Below, in pieces: positions 11,001-20,520 of a DNA stretch of 64,000 nucleotides. The notes under the pieces are model-generated. The model saw only the letters and a program-made list of their open reading frames with translations. It had not been told where the DNA came from and did not search any database. Source of the DNA: an uncultured Chitinophaga sp. (GTDB lineage Bacteria; Bacteroidota; Bacteroidia; Chitinophagales; Chitinophagaceae); the NCBI RefSeq assembly GCF_946479755.1, contig NZ_CAMLHC010000036.1, positions 1 through 64,000 on the forward strand, written 5' to 3'. The translations under genes and the position numbers were made by a program. Numbering within the stretch: position 1 is the stretch's first letter; every line of letters begins with the position of its first letter.

Positions 11001-12520
11001 CTTCCGTAACGGATGTGGTATATGCCTGGGGCATGGCTGCCGATACAGCAAAACTGGACGTGGTGCCCGGCAATGCAACCACCGGCCTGGTGTATTTCTA
11101 CCTGGTAGAACTCATACAGGCAATGCTGGCCGCAAATGCGCTTCATAGTACCCGTTTAACCGTGGTGACGGATTCCCTGCATAAAATAACCGGCAACGAG
11201 AATATACCGTATGCACAGGCATTGCAGCTCGGACTGGTGAACGTGCTGCCGCAGGAATATGGTATTCCCTGCGTGAATGTGGATATCAGTCTCGGAGAAA
11301 GCCATGAGGCGGTAACCCGTTACCTGGAAGCTGAAATAGACCAGCCGTCCGGTAAAAAGCACGGCATTGTCGCCTATCGGCACGGTCAGCGCTGGGTTCC
11401 GGACTATCAGAAACATGCGGAGCCTATCCCGCAGCAATCGTCACGTATTAAACGTGGTGGTGTTTACCTGGTTACCGGCGGCTTGGGAAATGTAGGGATG
11501 GTGCTGGCCAAACACCTGTTGGAGCAACATCATGCGCAAATCATACTCACAGGAAGACAAGACATATTTACCGGCAACAGTGCCGAACGGTTGGAAAGAT
11601 TCAATGCCTTACGGGCGCTCGGCGGTGAAGTAAGCTACTATGCTGTGGACGTAGCCAATGAAAGTGAATTCAGGCAGATGGTGGAAACAGTGGAAGAAAA
11701 TGTGGGCATTATCAATGGCGTCATCCATACGGCCGGTATCGTCGACGAAAATTATTTCCAGCTGGTGGAAGACATTACAGAAGAAAAGGCCCTCGCCATG
11801 TTTGGCCCCAAGGTACAGGGACTGCAGCATCTCTATGATATTTTCAGGGACCGGCATCCTGATTTCGTATGGATCACTTCCAGCCTGTCTACCGTATTAG
11901 GAGGACTGGGCTTCGGCTCCTATGCGGCGGCTAACCTGTTCATGGATTATTTTATCCGTTCCAAAGCTGAAACGTTGCCTGGCTGGCACTGCGTAGGACT
12001 GGCAGGCATGGCCTTCACGGAGAAGGAGGCGGAAAAATCACAGCATGTGCTGCTCCCCGCGGAAATCAGTGCCCTGTTTGAATGGGGAATACAATCGGGT
12101 GTGCCGGTTGTGATGGAGAACAAAGCGGAACTGTCCGCCCGCATACAGGAAGTGTTTGAGTCAAAGAAAACAGCTTCCCTGCAGGAAGAACCTGTGAAAC
12201 AATCAATGCCCAGGTTGGCGCGCCCCAGTCTCTCTTCTGCCTACAAAGCTCCCGAAACAGAAATGGAAACATTGCTGAAAGACATTTTCAGCAACTTCTT
12301 CGGTATCGAAGAGATAGGCGTGGAAGACAACTTCTTCGAACTTGGCGGCGATTCCCTGAAAGGTATGATGCTGTTAAAAAGAATAAAGAAGGAAACGGGT
12401 GTCAACCTGTTGCTGAAGGACTTTTTCAGGTATCCGAACATCCGTGAGGCTGCTGCCAGGATAGAGGAATGCATCTGGCTCAACGCAGATGTGAAGATGG
12501 ATAACGAGATAACTATCTGA
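8039..12520 (+). CDS. Type I polyketide synthase module, KS-AT-KR-ACP
   Basis: A 1493-residue single-module PKS. The ketosynthase has its active Cys at residue 181 (TACSTS) and the two His motifs VEAHGT and NMGHLD. The acyltransferase has GHSIGE with nucleophile Ser624 and HAFH at 720-723, the usual signature for malonyl-CoA. A ketoreductase structural subdomain at about residues 910-1120 leads into the catalytic KR: NADPH-binding VTGGLGNVG near 1143, Ser1281/1282, Tyr1295 and Asn in YAAAN. No Trp precedes the catalytic Tyr, and the LDD position reads VDE, so B-type stereochemistry is only a weak guess. The ACP has its phosphopantetheine Ser at 1439. There are no DH, ER or methyltransferase domains. 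The module should extend the peptidyl chain by one malonate and reduce it, giving a statine-like gamma-amino-beta-hydroxy unit after the Tyr-like residue. The C-terminus ends in NEITI and is followed by an NRPS with a TubC-like docking domain. Confidence 0.93.
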   Translation: MASNKEYNGLEVAIIGISGQFPGSANPRHYWDNLKNGKELIKFYTDDELRKIGTKEAVLANPNYIKCFGVMDNKDCFDPSFFGYTADEAALMDPQIRVFHEHCWKSLEDAGYASQIDKKKIGLFAGASANDTWKIYSYSKAATSSVDPFYLNMITAQNFISTLVSYKLNLRGPSFYVDTACSTSLAAVHLACRSLLTRECNIALAGGVCITSRKSKGYLYKEGMIFSPDGHCRTFDALSGGTTAGEGTGVVVLKRLSEAIKDRDHIYAVIKSSSANNDGNHKVGYTAPGVKGQAECILSAHKLAGIDPRTISYVEAHGTATKLGDQIEIRALNEAFGTGGADKFCAIGSVKTNMGHLDTAAGVAGLIKTALSLKHKQIPASLHFTTPNPDLDFKSGPFYVNASLQEWKRTGDHPLRAGINSLGIGGTNVHAILEEAPAPEPTDEGRIYKLFTASAKTEASLARYLLDFGRFLEETADVHPADLAYTMQTGRKHFSCRKAIPYKNTEELKTLLRNERLYEQFIGSGDRNNAVVFMFTGQGAQYRDMGKDLYDHEPLIRAKMEEGFAILKKITGEDFKAILFAGPEAADLTGETRYTQPLLFLVEYALAQWLIAAGITPQSMIGHSIGEYVAACISGVFSFEDALRLVIKRGALMNSLPAGDMLSIAISPEEARSFLNDEVSLAAVNAPEQVVLSGNTAAIGQLMRELDYQHIPYVKLRTSHAFHSVMQEPILASFRETLEQVTFRPPALPFISNLTGDYISHEQATSPDYWVKHLRQTVLFADGIKNTLSRHKSPVFVEVGPGHSLCSLLKQQLQGRQPVVAVNMVRSAKEKDNDLHFLTNSLGLLWAHGVNVNWDAYYAEEKRYRVSLPTYSFEQVRFPAEVNPFEGSALANLQTKSSNRELKDWIYYPHWKSSVLHRKSTSPDKKVVLLLAHEETFGRRLKERLETAGHTVMTVLHGPDYREPEDHFYIAAPEHFNQLIAALQHRGTSVTDVVYAWGMAADTAKLDVVPGNATTGLVYFYLVELIQAMLAANALHSTRLTVVTDSLHKITGNENIPYAQALQLGLVNVLPQEYGIPCVNVDISLGESHEAVTRYLEAEIDQPSGKKHGIVAYRHGQRWVPDYQKHAEPIPQQSSRIKRGGVYLVTGGLGNVGMVLAKHLLEQHHAQIILTGRQDIFTGNSAERLERFNALRALGGEVSYYAVDVANESEFRQMVETVEENVGIINGVIHTAGIVDENYFQLVEDITEEKALAMFGPKVQGLQHLYDIFRDRHPDFVWITSSLSTVLGGLGFGSYAAANLFMDYFIRSKAETLPGWHCVGLAGMAFTEKEAEKSQHVLLPAEISALFEWGIQSGVPVVMENKAELSARIQEVFESKKTASLQEEPVKQSMPRLARPSLSSAYKAPETEMETLLKDIFSNFFGIEEIGVEDNFFELGGDSLKGMMLLKRIKKETGVNLLLKDFFRYPNIREAAARIEECIWLNADVKMDNEITI

Positions 12521-12563
12521 CACTACCTGGCCTTTTCATTCTCATAATTTAATATGTTGATTG

Positions 12564-15500
12564 ATGGAAAACTTATTGAAAGCACTTAGAGAAAATAATG
12601 TGTCCCTTTCCCTTGATAAGAATGACCTGAAGGTGAAGTTTAACGGGAAAAACCTTCCCGGCCAACTGCTGCAGCAGCTGAAAGAAAATAAAGCTGCGCT
12701 GGTTGCTTATCTCAGCGGGTTGGATAACGGGGAACGGCAGCAGGCCATTGTACCTGTTGCCAACAGCGCAAGTTATCCATTGTCGTCGGCACAACGCCGC
12801 CTCTGGATTCTCAGCCAGATCAGGGAGGGAAATATCGCCTACAATATGCCCGGGGTATATGTGTTTGAAGGCAACCTCGACATAGCATCGCTCGGGTATG
12901 CATTTAACACCCTTATTGCGCGTCATGAAAGCCTGCGGACTGTTTTCGGGGAAGATGAACAGGGGGATATCCGCCAGTTTATCCAGGCGCCGGAGCAGGC
13001 AGAATTCCGCTTGTCGTTCCGCGATCTCCGGTATGAAAAGGAACCTGACGCACTTATAAAAGAACTGGTGAGGGAGGAAGCCGTCCGGCCTTTTGACCTG
13101 GCCACAGGGCCACTCCTGCGTGCAGGTTTGCTGCAGGTGGCCGACAATAAATGGATCTTCACCTATACCATGCATCATATTGTGAGCGATGGGTGGTCCA
13201 TGAACATCCTGATGAAAGAGCTGATGCTGTTTTACAGCAGCGGGGTACAGGGGCTGCCCAATCCGCTGGCGCCCCTCCGCATCCACTATAAGGACTATGC
13301 CGTGTGGCAGCAGGACCAGCTGGCGGGTGAAAAGCTGGAGCAGCACCGCTCTTACTGGCTCCGCCAGTTTGATGGCGAACTGCCGGTGCTGCATCTTAAT
13401 ACGGATTGTCCCCGCCCGGCACGTAAAACCTACAACGGACATGCTGTCAGCAAAACCATCGGCCGCCGTATCACCAGGGGCATTAAATCCCTCGTGCAGG
13501 AACAAAACAGTACCCTGTTTATGGGATTGCTGGCTGCTGTAAACACTTTGTTGTACCGCTATACCGGCCAGGAAGATATTATTGTCGGCAGTCCTGTTGC
13601 CGGCAGGGACTTTATCGACCTGGAAGACCAGATAGGCTTTTACCTGAATATGCTGGCGTTAAGATCGCAGTTCAGTGGCAACGACAGCTTTAAAGCGCTG
13701 TTGCAACGGGTAAAGCAGCTGACACTCGATGCCTATGACCACCAGGTGTATCCGCTGGATGAACTGGTCACTGCCCTGAACCCCGGGAGGGATATGAGCC
13801 GCAATGCACTGTTTGATATCGCGGTAATACTGCAGAACAACAAACAGGAATACACGGAAAAAAGCAATCATTCCGCTGAACTGGCATTAAGTGAATACAA
13901 CGGCGGGAATCATAAAATCAGCAAATTCGATATCTCCTTTTACTTTACGGAAAAAGGGGATGAAATACAGATGAGGCTGGAATATAACAGTGATCTGTAT
14001 ACATACGGAACCATTGTTCGGCTGATGGCTCATTTTGAACAGCTCCTGGATGCGGCGGTGACAGCGCCTGCCCAACCCATCAGCCAGCTGGAATACCTGG
14101 CCCCGGAAGAACGGCAGGAACTGCTGGTGACGTTCAACGGCACCCCCGTGGGTTATCCGGCAGATAAAACTATCCTGGACCTGTTTGAAGAGCAGGCCGC
14201 TAAAACACCCGGTCATGTGGCTGTTTCCTTTGAAGGGGAGAGGCTCACCTACAGGGAGCTGAACGAGCGTGCGACACAGCTGGGCCATTACCTGCGCAAT
14301 AAGGGTGTGAAAGAAGAAGACCTGGTACCTGTTTGTATAGAACGCAGCGCGGAAATGATCGTATGCTTGCTGGGCGTGTTGAAGGCCGGCGGCGCCTATG
14401 TACCGCTGGACCCCATGTACCCTGGCGACCGCATTCAGTATGTGCTGCAGGATACGGCTGCCAGGGTGGCCGTTTGCAGCAGTGGCAGCGCGCACCTGTT
14501 CAGGGAAACGGAGTGTGTGCTTATAGACAGTGATTGGCCGCTGATCAGCCAGCAGCCGGTGACAGCGGTATCAGCCCTGCGTTCACCCGGCCACACCGCG
14601 TATGTTATTTATACTTCCGGCACTACGGGCCGGCCTAAAGGCGTGTTGATAGAACACAGGAATGTAGTCCGTCTGTTTGAAACTGATAGCCCCTTATATG
14701 ATTTTGACAGTAGTGATGTATGGACCATGTTCCACTCTTTCTGTTTCGACTTCTCCGTATGGGAAATGTATGGCGCGCTGTTTTATGGCGGCCGTTTGGT
14801 GATCGTGCCAAAGCAGGTAGCGGTGGATGTACAGCTGTTCGGAGACCTGTTGATCAGGGAAAGGGTCACTGTATTAAATCAAACACCTTCTTACTTTTAT
14901 GTGTTGCAGGATTACCTGACGAAACATACAGCAGAAAACGATCTCCGGTATATCATATACGGCGGGGAAGCGTTAAACCCCCGGCGCCTGAAACCCTGGC
15001 GGGAACTGTATCCCCGGACCCGTCTCATTAATATGTACGGTATCACCGAAACGACGGTGCACGTGACCTTCCAGGAACTGTCGGATGAACAGCTTGACAG
15101 CAGCTCCAGCATCATTGGCAAGGCTATCCCCACTTTGAGCCTATATATCCTTGACAACCATCAGCAGCCGGTACCGGTAGGCGTGACCGGAGAGCTGTAT
15201 GTTGGGGGCGCTGGTGTTGGCCGTGGTTACCTGAACCGCGAGGAACTGACCGCACAGCGTTTTATTTCCAACCCTTTTGTGCCGGGAGAGCGCTTGTACC
15301 GCAGCGGGGACCTGGCGCGCTGGCACTCCGACGGCAACGTGGAATACCTGAACCGAATGGATAACCAGGTAAAGATCCGCGGTTACCGTATAGAACTGGG
15401 AGAAATTGAAAGTGTATTACAGGCACATGAAGATATTGCAGGAGCAGTAATACTGGCAAAAACAAACCGCGACGGAAATAAAGACCTGGTGGCTTATTTC

Positions 15501-18500
15501 GTAGGAGATAAAAACCTCAGCGTAGCTGATCTCCGGTATTACCTGGGTAAGACATTGCCATCTTATATGGTTCCCACTCATTTTGTTCAGCTGGATGCTT
15601 TACCCCTAAACGCGAACGGTAAGACTGATAAAACCAGGCTCCCCGACCCGGAAGGGTTGGATGTACAAAGCGGTGTGGAATATATTGCGCCGCGCAATGA
15701 GCGGGAACAACACCTGGTGGAGGTGTTTGAAGAGGTGCTAAAGAAACAGCCCATCGGGATAAAAGATGATTTCTTCGCGCTCGGCGGCGATTCCATTAAA
15801 TCCATACAGATTGCCTCCCGGCTTCGCCAAAGAGGCTTCTCCCTGTCCATCGGCGATATTCTTCAATACCCGGTGGTAGAACAGCTGACAGGCAGAATGG
15901 AAGTAGCACTCCGCGCTATCTCCCAACAGGAGGTGACGGGTATAGTGCCGTTAACACCTATTCAAACGGCTTTCTTTGAACAGGTAGTCACACACCGGCA
16001 TCATTTTAATCAGTCGGTATTGCTAAAGTCAAAAGAACCGCTGGATGAGCAGGCGCTGGCCGCTGCGCTGGACAAAATTATGCAGCACCATGATGCGCTC
16101 CGTATGGTATATGGACAAACAGCGCAGGGATGGGTACAGGAGAACAAAGGAACCGCTTTATCCTGTAAGCTGCAGGTGATCGTCCCGGAGGACGGGGATG
16201 ACTTTGAGGCACATTGTCAGCGGGTACAAACCAGCATGGACTTATCACACGGCCCGTTGTTCAAAGCGGTGCTGTTTAAGGGAACAGCCGGCGACCGCCT
16301 GTTGTTGGTGGCGCACCACCTGGTGATTGATGGGGTCTCCTGGCGTATCATCTTCGAGGATCTGTCATCGCTATACCGCCAGGCTGTTTCCGGTCAGCCG
16401 CTTGTATTGCCGGGAAAAACGGATTCTTTCCGCTACTGGCAGGAACAGCAGGCTGCCTATGCCAACAGTGAATTGCTCCGGAAAGAACGCGCATATTGGT
16501 CGGCTATAGAATCTATTCACGTACAACCATTACCGTTAGACAACGCCGGCGGGAGCAACTTTATGAAAGACACCACCTCGGTGAGCATTGCCCTGGAAGA
16601 AGAAGTTACCACACAACTGCTGACCCGTTGTTATAAAGCATATCATACAGAAGTAAACGACGTCCTGCTGACGGCTTTTGGACGTGCCGTGCAGCAGGTG
16701 TTCAACATCGATAAAGTGTTGATCGGCCTGGAAGGTCACGGTCGCGAATACATTGGCGGCGACACAGATGTGACGCGCACGGTAGGCTGGTTTACCTCCA
16801 CGTACCCGGTATTGCTGGATATGCGCTACGGTCCGGAAGATGTCCGGCAACTAATAGCCGTAAAGGAATCGCTGCACCGCGTACCCAATAAGGGTATTGG
16901 TTATGGCATCCTTCGTTATCTCGGCGGGGAAGACTATCAGCTGCGCGCTGAAATAATTTTTAACTACCTCGGCGATTTTGGCAGCGGCGTACAGTCAGCA
17001 ACAGGCGAAACCCTGTTCTCTTTCTCCGGTGAGGCGCATGGAGACGATATTTCCCCGGACATCGACCGCAACACCATACTGGATGTGTCCGGGCGGGTGG
17101 TAGACGGGAAACTGACACTGGCTATCGGATACAGCCGGCAGCAGTTTAATACGGCCACTATCCGGACGCTGTTGGATACCTGTCAGCAACAGCTCTTCCG
17201 GTTGGTAGAGCAGTTGTCAACTTCAGACCGGACCAGTGTTACGCCGGTTGACCTTACCTACGGCGAGCTGGGCATCGACCAGGTGCTGGAATTGCAAACG
17301 CGCTGCGACGTGGAGGACGTATACACTTTAAGCCCGTTACAGGAAGGATTGTATTATCACTGGCTGGCGTCTCCCGGTTCACCGGTTTATTTCGAGGAAA
17401 CCAGTTATCGCCTGAGTGGCCAGCTGGACCTGGCGGCGGTAGAACAGAGCTACCGGATGCTGGTAGCCCGTCATGCCGTGTTGCGTACGTTCTTTACCCA
17501 GGATTACGGTGAAGACGTGCTCCAGGTGGTAAGGAAAGAAGGACTGGTGGATTTTGAAATAAGGGATGTCTCCGGGGAAGAGGATTTCGTATTGGCTGAT
17601 TTTAAAAAATCGGACCGCGCCAGGGGATTTGACCTGCATAATGGTCCGCTGATGCGTTTAACGGTACTGCTGTTGGGCAACAACACCTGTGAGTTTGTCT
17701 GGAGCCATCATCATATCCTGATGGATGGCTGGTGCAGCAGTATCCTGGTAAAGGAGTTCTTCCGGATGTATCAATGTCTTATACAAGGCCATACGCCGGA
17801 CTTAGGGAAAGTGCATCCTTATTCCGATTATATCAAATGGTTGCGTCATACGGATAAAGCTGCCACGCTGGCTTACTGGCGGGAATACCTGTCCGGTTAC
17901 GACGCTTTAAGCGGGCTGCCTGCCGTCAGCGCCACCGGCAAACCGGCATATAAAGCCAAACAAAGCAATTTCTCTATCGACGGTGCGTTGCGCCAGTCTG
18001 TACGTACCCTCTGCGCAGAAAGTGGCATAACAGAAAATATCTTCATACAGACCGTATGGAGCGTTTTGCTGGGCCGGTATAACAATACCAACGATGTGGT
18101 ATTTGGCGCCGTGGTGTCGGGAAGACCGGCGCAGCTGGAGGGAGTGGAGGATATGATTGGCCTGTTCATTAATACCATCCCGGTGCGTATCACCTTCGGT
18201 GAAGGCGCTACCATCCGGGAAGTGATGAAACAGGTGCATCAGAACTATATCGCGGGGCTCAACCATCATTACGCGCAACTGGCCGATATCCATGGGATCA
18301 CGCTGCCGGGGCGGAATTTGTTTGACCATATTGTTGTTTTTGAAAACTATCCCGTACAGGAGATGGTAAAGGAAAGCGTGGAAAACAACCGGCAGCAGAA
18401 ACCCCTGACGATGCTGTCCTCCGGAAGTTTTGAGCAATCCAACTATGATTTCATGTTCACTATCGTTCCCGGTGAAAATTTGCTGCTCAAATTCAGCTAT

Positions 18501-20468
18501 AACGCTAACGTATATAGCGAAGCGCAGGTAGAAAGGGTGATGCAGCACCTGGTGCATATTATAGAACAGGTGGTGCTGCATTCCGCCGCCAGGATAGAAG
18601 ACATCGATTACCTGGATGCGGCAGAAAAAGAGGTATTGCTCGACACCTTTAATGACACAGCGGCGGCGTTTCGCGATACGGAAACCCTGATCAGTTTATT
18701 TGAAGAGCAGGTAACGGGTACACCGGAAACAACGGCGCTTGTTTTTGAAGGCCGCTCTTTCACCTATCGGGAGATCAATGAAAAAGCCAACCGGCTGGCC
18801 CATTACCTGAGGATTACGTATGCCATTGTGCCGGGCGATCGCATCGGTGTTAAGCTCGATCGCAGCGAGCAGATGATAGTGGCCCTGCTGGGCGCACTGA
18901 AATCCGGCGGCGCTTATGTACCCATTGATCCGGGCTATCCGCAGGAGCGTATCGATTACCTGCTGGAAGACAGCCAGTGCAAGGTATTGATAGATGATGC
19001 TTTGCTCGCCGCCTTTGACGGGGTGGCCGCCGGTTACAGCACTGTCAACCCGGAAAGCGTGAATACCGCTGCTGACCTGGCCTATGTGATTTACACTTCC
19101 GGCTCTACCGGGCAGCCCAAAGGCTGTATGCTGGAACACCGTGGTGTGGTGAATCGTATTGCGTGGATGTGGCAGCATTATGGATTTAGTGCTGCGGATG
19201 TAGTCCTGCAGAAAACCACTTTCACCTTCGATGTTTCCGTATGGGAAATTTTCCTGCCGCTGTGCTGGGGCGCCCGTATGGTGCTGTGCCATAAAGACGA
19301 TGTGGCGGTACCGGGCCGTTTGCTGGACCTCATCGAAAGGGAGAAGGTGACCTGTCTGCATTTTGTGCCCAGCATGTTTAGCGCCTTTATTACCGCGGTA
19401 GCGGACGAGCCGCGGCTCCCGCAGCGCCTATTGTCCCTGCGCGGCATCATGACCAGCGGCGAGGCGTTACCCGCCGAAACTGTAGCCGCCTGGTATCAGC
19501 TTCTGCCGGTACCGGTGCATAACCTCTACGGCCCTACGGAGGCATCTGTTGACGTCACTTATTACACTACCGCGCCCGGTGATACGAAAGTGCCTATCGG
19601 CCGCCCCATCTGGAACACGGCTATCTATATACTGGATGCGGATAACCGCTTGCTGCCGTCCGGAGTGGCCGGGGAAATCTGTATCGGCGGCATTGGCTTG
19701 TCACGCGGGTACCTCAATAAGCCGCAGCTGACAGCGGAGAAGTTTGTAGCGAATCCTTTCCGTGCCGGTGAACGGATGTACAAAACCGGTGATCTCGGTC
19801 GCTGGCTGCCGGATGGCAACATTGAATACCTGGGCCGCAAAGACGACCAGGTAAAAATCCGCGGCTACCGTATTGAACTCGGCGAAATTGAAGCAGCCCT
19901 GTTAAAACAACCGGGTGTCTCTGCTGCTGCGGTAACAGTTAAAACCAGCCGTGATGGCGATAAAGACCTGTTGGCCTACATTGTCTCCAACCGGGAGTAT
20001 ACGGTGTCCGAGCTGAAAACGGCCCTGGGTAACACACTTCCCGGGTATATGGTGCCTGCTTATTATATGCCGCTGGCGTCTATGCCACTTTCTGCCAACG
20101 GGAAGCTGGACCGTAAAAAACTGCCCGAGCCCGATGGCATGGGACTCTCCGGCAGCAAAGCGTATGTAGCGCCGGCAAATGAACTGGAGGAACAACTTGT
20201 CCATATCTGGCAGGATCTCCTGGGAAGAGAAAAGGTGGGAGTGAGAGACAATTTCTATGAAATAGGCGGTAACTCTATCAAAATTATCCGCCTCTCCAAA
20301 ATTCTCAGCAAAACCCTGGATAAAGACATCAGCGTGGCATTGCTGTTTCAGTACCCTAATATCGCCGACCTGGTGGACTATATAACACAGGAGCCGGTCA
20401 TCTGCGAAACAGCCGATTTTGACAGCAACGAACTGGCCGAAGACCTGGATAAATTCAATTTTATGTAG
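12564..20468 (+). CDS. Non-ribosomal peptide synthetase, dock-C-A(Thr)-PCP-E-C-A(Ser)-PCP
   Basis: The ATG at 12564 is chosen over an in-frame TTG just before it. The 2634-residue protein begins with about 50 residues resembling TubC-type docking domains (LRENNVSLSLDKNDLKVKFN). Domains in order: C (HH at 204-205), A, PCP (Ser1077), E (HHLVIDG at 1251, EGHGRE, NYLGD), C of the D-accepting type (HHH at 1715), A and PCP (Ser2571 in GGNSIK). The hand-read code of the first A domain is D-F-W-N-I-G-M-V-H, matching the classic Thr code. With the E domain this predicts D-allo-Thr. The second A domain reads D-V-W-H-M-S-L-V-D, a Ser code. The first C domain must accept the polyketide-extended chain from the upstream PKS. 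The C-terminus EDLDKFNF closely resembles that of the first NRPS. The downstream NRPS gene begins about 50 bases later. Confidence 0.95.
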   Translation: MENLLKALRENNVSLSLDKNDLKVKFNGKNLPGQLLQQLKENKAALVAYLSGLDNGERQQAIVPVANSASYPLSSAQRRLWILSQIREGNIAYNMPGVYVFEGNLDIASLGYAFNTLIARHESLRTVFGEDEQGDIRQFIQAPEQAEFRLSFRDLRYEKEPDALIKELVREEAVRPFDLATGPLLRAGLLQVADNKWIFTYTMHHIVSDGWSMNILMKELMLFYSSGVQGLPNPLAPLRIHYKDYAVWQQDQLAGEKLEQHRSYWLRQFDGELPVLHLNTDCPRPARKTYNGHAVSKTIGRRITRGIKSLVQEQNSTLFMGLLAAVNTLLYRYTGQEDIIVGSPVAGRDFIDLEDQIGFYLNMLALRSQFSGNDSFKALLQRVKQLTLDAYDHQVYPLDELVTALNPGRDMSRNALFDIAVILQNNKQEYTEKSNHSAELALSEYNGGNHKISKFDISFYFTEKGDEIQMRLEYNSDLYTYGTIVRLMAHFEQLLDAAVTAPAQPISQLEYLAPEERQELLVTFNGTPVGYPADKTILDLFEEQAAKTPGHVAVSFEGERLTYRELNERATQLGHYLRNKGVKEEDLVPVCIERSAEMIVCLLGVLKAGGAYVPLDPMYPGDRIQYVLQDTAARVAVCSSGSAHLFRETECVLIDSDWPLISQQPVTAVSALRSPGHTAYVIYTSGTTGRPKGVLIEHRNVVRLFETDSPLYDFDSSDVWTMFHSFCFDFSVWEMYGALFYGGRLVIVPKQVAVDVQLFGDLLIRERVTVLNQTPSYFYVLQDYLTKHTAENDLRYIIYGGEALNPRRLKPWRELYPRTRLINMYGITETTVHVTFQELSDEQLDSSSSIIGKAIPTLSLYILDNHQQPVPVGVTGELYVGGAGVGRGYLNREELTAQRFISNPFVPGERLYRSGDLARWHSDGNVEYLNRMDNQVKIRGYRIELGEIESVLQAHEDIAGAVILAKTNRDGNKDLVAYFVGDKNLSVADLRYYLGKTLPSYMVPTHFVQLDALPLNANGKTDKTRLPDPEGLDVQSGVEYIAPRNEREQHLVEVFEEVLKKQPIGIKDDFFALGGDSIKSIQIASRLRQRGFSLSIGDILQYPVVEQLTGRMEVALRAISQQEVTGIVPLTPIQTAFFEQVVTHRHHFNQSVLLKSKEPLDEQALAAALDKIMQHHDALRMVYGQTAQGWVQENKGTALSCKLQVIVPEDGDDFEAHCQRVQTSMDLSHGPLFKAVLFKGTAGDRLLLVAHHLVIDGVSWRIIFEDLSSLYRQAVSGQPLVLPGKTDSFRYWQEQQAAYANSELLRKERAYWSAIESIHVQPLPLDNAGGSNFMKDTTSVSIALEEEVTTQLLTRCYKAYHTEVNDVLLTAFGRAVQQVFNIDKVLIGLEGHGREYIGGDTDVTRTVGWFTSTYPVLLDMRYGPEDVRQLIAVKESLHRVPNKGIGYGILRYLGGEDYQLRAEIIFNYLGDFGSGVQSATGETLFSFSGEAHGDDISPDIDRNTILDVSGRVVDGKLTLAIGYSRQQFNTATIRTLLDTCQQQLFRLVEQLSTSDRTSVTPVDLTYGELGIDQVLELQTRCDVEDVYTLSPLQEGLYYHWLASPGSPVYFEETSYRLSGQLDLAAVEQSYRMLVARHAVLRTFFTQDYGEDVLQVVRKEGLVDFEIRDVSGEEDFVLADFKKSDRARGFDLHNGPLMRLTVLLLGNNTCEFVWSHHHILMDGWCSSILVKEFFRMYQCLIQGHTPDLGKVHPYSDYIKWLRHTDKAATLAYWREYLSGYDALSGLPAVSATGKPAYKAKQSNFSIDGALRQSVRTLCAESGITENIFIQTVWSVLLGRYNNTNDVVFGAVVSGRPAQLEGVEDMIGLFINTIPVRITFGEGATIREVMKQVHQNYIAGLNHHYAQLADIHGITLPGRNLFDHIVVFENYPVQEMVKESVENNRQQKPLTMLSSGSFEQSNYDFMFTIVPGENLLLKFSYNANVYSEAQVERVMQHLVHIIEQVVLHSAARIEDIDYLDAAEKEVLLDTFNDTAAAFRDTETLISLFEEQVTGTPETTALVFEGRSFTYREINEKANRLAHYLRITYAIVPGDRIGVKLDRSEQMIVALLGALKSGGAYVPIDPGYPQERIDYLLEDSQCKVLIDDALLAAFDGVAAGYSTVNPESVNTAADLAYVIYTSGSTGQPKGCMLEHRGVVNRIAWMWQHYGFSAADVVLQKTTFTFDVSVWEIFLPLCWGARMVLCHKDDVAVPGRLLDLIEREKVTCLHFVPSMFSAFITAVADEPRLPQRLLSLRGIMTSGEALPAETVAAWYQLLPVPVHNLYGPTEASVDVTYYTTAPGDTKVPIGRPIWNTAIYILDADNRLLPSGVAGEICIGGIGLSRGYLNKPQLTAEKFVANPFRAGERMYKTGDLGRWLPDGNIEYLGRKDDQVKIRGYRIELGEIEAALLKQPGVSAAAVTVKTSRDGDKDLLAYIVSNREYTVSELKTALGNTLPGYMVPAYYMPLASMPLSANGKLDRKKLPEPDGMGLSGSKAYVAPANELEEQLVHIWQDLLGREKVGVRDNFYEIGGNSIKIIRLSKILSKTLDKDISVALLFQYPNIADLVDYITQEPVICETADFDSNELAEDLDKFNFM

Positions 20469-20520
20469 TCCCGCATAGCCCTCGTTAACCAATATGCCTG
20501 GTCCTTTTAAATAAATAATA

